A DNA stretch of 64,000 nucleotides from a bacterium (GTDB taxonomy: Bacteria > Planctomycetota > Planctomycetia > Isosphaerales > Isosphaeraceae): assembly GCA_016125085.1 (NCBI GenBank), contig WGMM01000033.1, positions 124,001 to 188,000 on the forward strand, in the 5' to 3' direction. Of the stretch, positions 62,016-64,000 are shown one piece after another. The position numbers and the translations under genes were made by a program. Each line of letters opens with the position of its first letter. Position 1 is the first letter of the stretch. The notes under the pieces are model-generated. The model was not told the origin of the DNA. It worked only from the letters and a program-made list of their open reading frames with translations, and did not search any database.

Positions 62016-63599
62016 TCAACTGTTTTTAGCGAGCGTGAGAGCCTTTTCCGGTGTTTCGGGGCTCTTCCAGTCGAACCATTTCTCGTCGAAAGCGATCCGC
62101 CTGCCCTGCTTCATGGCGATGTTCGAAGTCAGGGCGATCACGGCATCCGCCAAAGCCACTTCGCCCTTGCATCGCGGCTGATATTCGTTGTCCGCATGAA
62201 AGTTCTTCGGGTCGCCCTTACGAATGCAATACGCGAAGTGCTCAAGCTCTTCACGGTAGCCTCTCGACGGGTCCGCGGTCGCCGCACCACCCAAGCTCGA
62301 AGCTGCCGAGGGGCCTGACCAGGTCGCAGAGGTTTCGGCAACCGGCTTGCCAGCCGGACCGTTCTGCATCGTGATCGACATGTTGCGGCCGCCGAGCTGG
62401 GCTTTGTTACGATCGTGTTCCTTGTAAAGAAGGATTTCCTTCTCTTCTTCGATGATCATGGTTCCATAAGTGCCCATCACCATTTCGCCATATTTTTCGA
62501 ATGCGTTGGTGTTGATGGACGAGTAGGTCACGATCACGCGGTCGTCCTTTTCCTTGCCAGGAAATTCGAACGCCGTAAAGACATGGTCGTCGACTTCACG
62601 CTTGTCCTTATAGAAATAGGTACCTCCATAACCCTGAACGGAGAGAGGATGAACCTTGCCGAGGAAAATCGAACAGGCATCGAGCTGGTGACTGCCGAGT
62701 TCCGCCATAAGGCCGGCACCGGTTCGGTCATAGAGACGCCATCGGACCAGTTCGTCTACCGACTTCCAGCCCCATTTTTGAACGTCGATCGACCGGTCGT
62801 CATCCGGGATCGGCCGCTTCCAGCTGTCCCAGTACACGACGTTGCCGGCTTCGTCCTTCATTACGACGGGAGTACCGTCGGCATTGTAGGAAATGTTGCC
62901 GTCCTTATCCTTCGCATACACGGGCTGTCCGTTGTTGCGATGCCAGAGTGCCCGGATATGTCGAACATCGCCAAGGTGACCGTTCTTGATCAGAAAATTG
63001 GCGTTGTCGTAAAGCACGGAATAATGCCGCTGGTGACCGATCGCCAGAAGCCTGTTCGTTTCGTGAGCAGTGGCTACCATCTCCTTGCACTGGGCCACGT
63101 TATGGGCCATCAGCTTCTCGCAAAAGACGTGCTTGCCGGCCTTCATCGCCTCGATCGAAACCGGTGCGTGCAACCAGAGCGGCAGGGCGATGACGATCAA
63201 CTCGACTTCAGGATCCTGAAGAGCTTTTTTGTAGTCGTGGCCATACTTGTTCTTCGATCGGTCGACAAGCTTGGCGACATCGTCCTTCGTATATTGGGCG
63301 TGATTCGTGAATTCCTTTTCGCCACGAGCCTGCTGGCTCGGGCGGATATCGCAGTAGCCGATGTAATCGACATAGTCACGGTTGTGGTAGCGGATCATGG
63401 CCTGGCAACCTTCGTCGCCGGTGCCGATAACGACGGCCTTGACTGGTTTCACCGGTTCGGACGTCTGATAGCCAAAATAATACGCCCCGGCGGCTGGAGC
63501 GACCGCTGCGCCTTTGAGAAAGTCGCGTCGTGAGAAACCCAGCGCCGTGTTCGCGTTCTCACGGCCGATGACGCGTTGATCCGCGGTGATGCTCGTCAT
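62016..63599 (-). CDS. Tat-exported Gfo/Idh/MocA family oxidoreductase
   Basis: 527 residues. A twin-arginine signal is present (FSRRDFLKGAAVAPAAGAYYFG). The Rossmann fold follows (VKAVVIGTGDEGCQAMIRY), then CDIRPSQQARGEKEF, the catalytic EKLMAHN in HVFCEKLMAHNVAQCKEM, and a C-terminal beta-sheet domain with AGLMAELGSHQLDACSIF. Such NAD(P)-dependent oxidoreductases act on sugars or inositols. The paralogous planctomycete group is exported with bound cofactor. Substrate unknown. Confidence 0.9.
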   Translation of the reverse strand: MTSITADQRVIGRENANTALGFSRRDFLKGAAVAPAAGAYYFGYQTSEPVKPVKAVVIGTGDEGCQAMIRYHNRDYVDYIGYCDIRPSQQARGEKEFTNHAQYTKDDVAKLVDRSKNKYGHDYKKALQDPEVELIVIALPLWLHAPVSIEAMKAGKHVFCEKLMAHNVAQCKEMVATAHETNRLLAIGHQRHYSVLYDNANFLIKNGHLGDVRHIRALWHRNNGQPVYAKDKDGNISYNADGTPVVMKDEAGNVVYWDSWKRPIPDDDRSIDVQKWGWKSVDELVRWRLYDRTGAGLMAELGSHQLDACSIFLGKVHPLSVQGYGGTYFYKDKREVDDHVFTAFEFPGKEKDDRVIVTYSSINTNAFEKYGEMVMGTYGTMIIEEEKEILLYKEHDRNKAQLGGRNMSITMQNGPAGKPVAETSATWSGPSAASSLGGAATADPSRGYREELEHFAYCIRKGDPKNFHADNEYQPRCKGEVALADAVIALTSNIAMKQGRRIAFDEKWFDWKSPETPEKALTLAKNS

Positions 63600-63684
63600 G
63601 TTCGGTACTCGTATTCCGTTGAAGGACGTTGGAAGGCGGAGAAAATGTCAGGTGTCCGTGTGAGAGGAGGCTATCGGTCGAGGC

Positions 63685-63999
63685 TCATTGAGCCGCTTCT
63701 CGACGGGCCCGGCGGGCTCGCAGCCAGGGGCCGAAAAGGACAGCGTCCAGGCCGACCCACATGCTCGTGGGGATGAAGACCAGAGCGATACATGCCAGGA
63801 ACTCGACGACGTTCTTGTTCACGATCAAGTAGTGCCCTTCGGCCATCGGATTGGCAGGAAGGCCGGGAAACGGCGGCATCGCAAGGTAGAACATGGTCAG
63901 GAGGTACGCACCGCCCAGAGCGCCCAGAGGGGCGAGAAGGCCAAGCATCATACTGGCGCCGGAGAGGGTCAGGCCCCAAGCCGTAAGATGATTTACCAT
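63685..63999 (-). CDS. DoxX-like membrane protein, partial (5' end outside window)
   Basis: The visible part is about 104 residues with helices TLSGASMMLGLLAPLGALGGAYLL and VVEFLACIALVFIPTSMWVGLDAVLF, a middle MPPFPGLPANPMAEGHYLIVNKN loop and a basic end WLRARRARREAA. The loop with PFPG and VNKN resembles DoxX-family quinol-oxidase-associated proteins. The first codon at 63999 may be internal, so the gene probably starts beyond the window. It lies upstream of the oxidoreductase with 85 bases between. Confidence 0.65.
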   Translation of the reverse strand: MVNHLTAWGLTLSGASMMLGLLAPLGALGGAYLLTMFYLAMPPFPGLPANPMAEGHYLIVNKNVVEFLACIALVFIPTSMWVGLDAVLFGPWLRARRARREAAQ

Positions 64000-64000
64000 A

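Noticed and set aside
62415..63533. 372-codon plus-strand frame opposite the oxidoreductase
   Set aside because: Superficially protein-like, but it mirrors the Gfo/Idh/MocA gene exactly and has no start signal.

Overview
The window looks like a chromosomal segment of a GC-rich member of the Planctomycetota, probably class Planctomycetia. This is inferred from gene content, because there is no rRNA to confirm it. The signs are five PEP-CTERM sorting signals, a secreted formylglycine sulfatase, a Tat-exported Gfo/Idh/MocA oxidoreductase, a DUF1570 protein, an ECF sigma factor overlapping a Ser/Thr kinase, and a murB-ftsQ pair. The first ~1.2 kb is visibly more AT-rich than the rest. I see no rRNA, tRNA, CRISPR array, complete insertion sequence or prophage.

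Layout. 1-1.9 kb: an AT-rich trypsin-like protease and a partly duplicated small membrane gene. 2.1-6.4 kb: a plus-strand run of a hypothetical protein, a class I/II aminotransferase, a secreted beta-rich protein and an N-acyl-D-amino-acid deacylase-like amidohydrolase. 6.4-12.7 kb: minus-strand Uma2 nuclease-like protein, sulfatase, membrane proteins, a DUF433-like protein, a DUF6677-type pair and a P-loop protein. 12.8-15.9 kb: rsmE, a damaged TauE/SafE gene and phoD. 16-18 kb: AI-2E transporter and DinB protein. 18.4-23.2 kb: an Mla-type lipid-transport operon (permease, ATPase with a long acidic N-terminus, MCE protein, membrane protein). 23.4-28 kb: a K+/H+ antiporter and hypotheticals. 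28.1-32.6 kb: a large membrane protein, ispH, an F420:NADP-reductase-like protein and a TMEM175-like channel. 32.9-35.3 kb: pyrB and pyrC. 35.4-36.5 kb: DUF1570.

36.5-42.1 kb is the most unusual region. An ECF sigma factor overlaps a kinase that carries an N-terminal zinc-binding anti-sigma-like motif. Upstream of these, on the same strand, lies a row of PEP-CTERM genes. Their cores are unrelated, but about 555 bp running from one gene's PEP-CTERM tail, through the intergenic leader, to the next gene's signal peptide is duplicated. The third gene is cut off at a cluster of short repeats.

42.2-46.7 kb: an MBL hydrolase, recJ, and small DUF488 and DUF1801 genes. 46.9-49.4 kb: a tightly coupled operon of a secreted HEAT-like protein, a GXGXG (FwdC-like) protein and a lipoprotein. 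49.6-54.1 kb: a conserved His-rich protein divergent from a secreted M14 carboxypeptidase. 54.2-56.2 kb: murB and an ftsQ-like gene, a remnant of the division and cell-wall cluster. 56.3-59.7 kb: two tandem membrane-anchored TPR paralogs. 60.1-61.7 kb: two more PEP-CTERM paralogs with clear terminators and one near-consensus promoter. 62-64 kb: Gfo/Idh/MocA oxidoreductase and a partial DoxX-like membrane gene running off the window.

Many very long open frames antisense to real genes are codon-bias shadows and are omitted.
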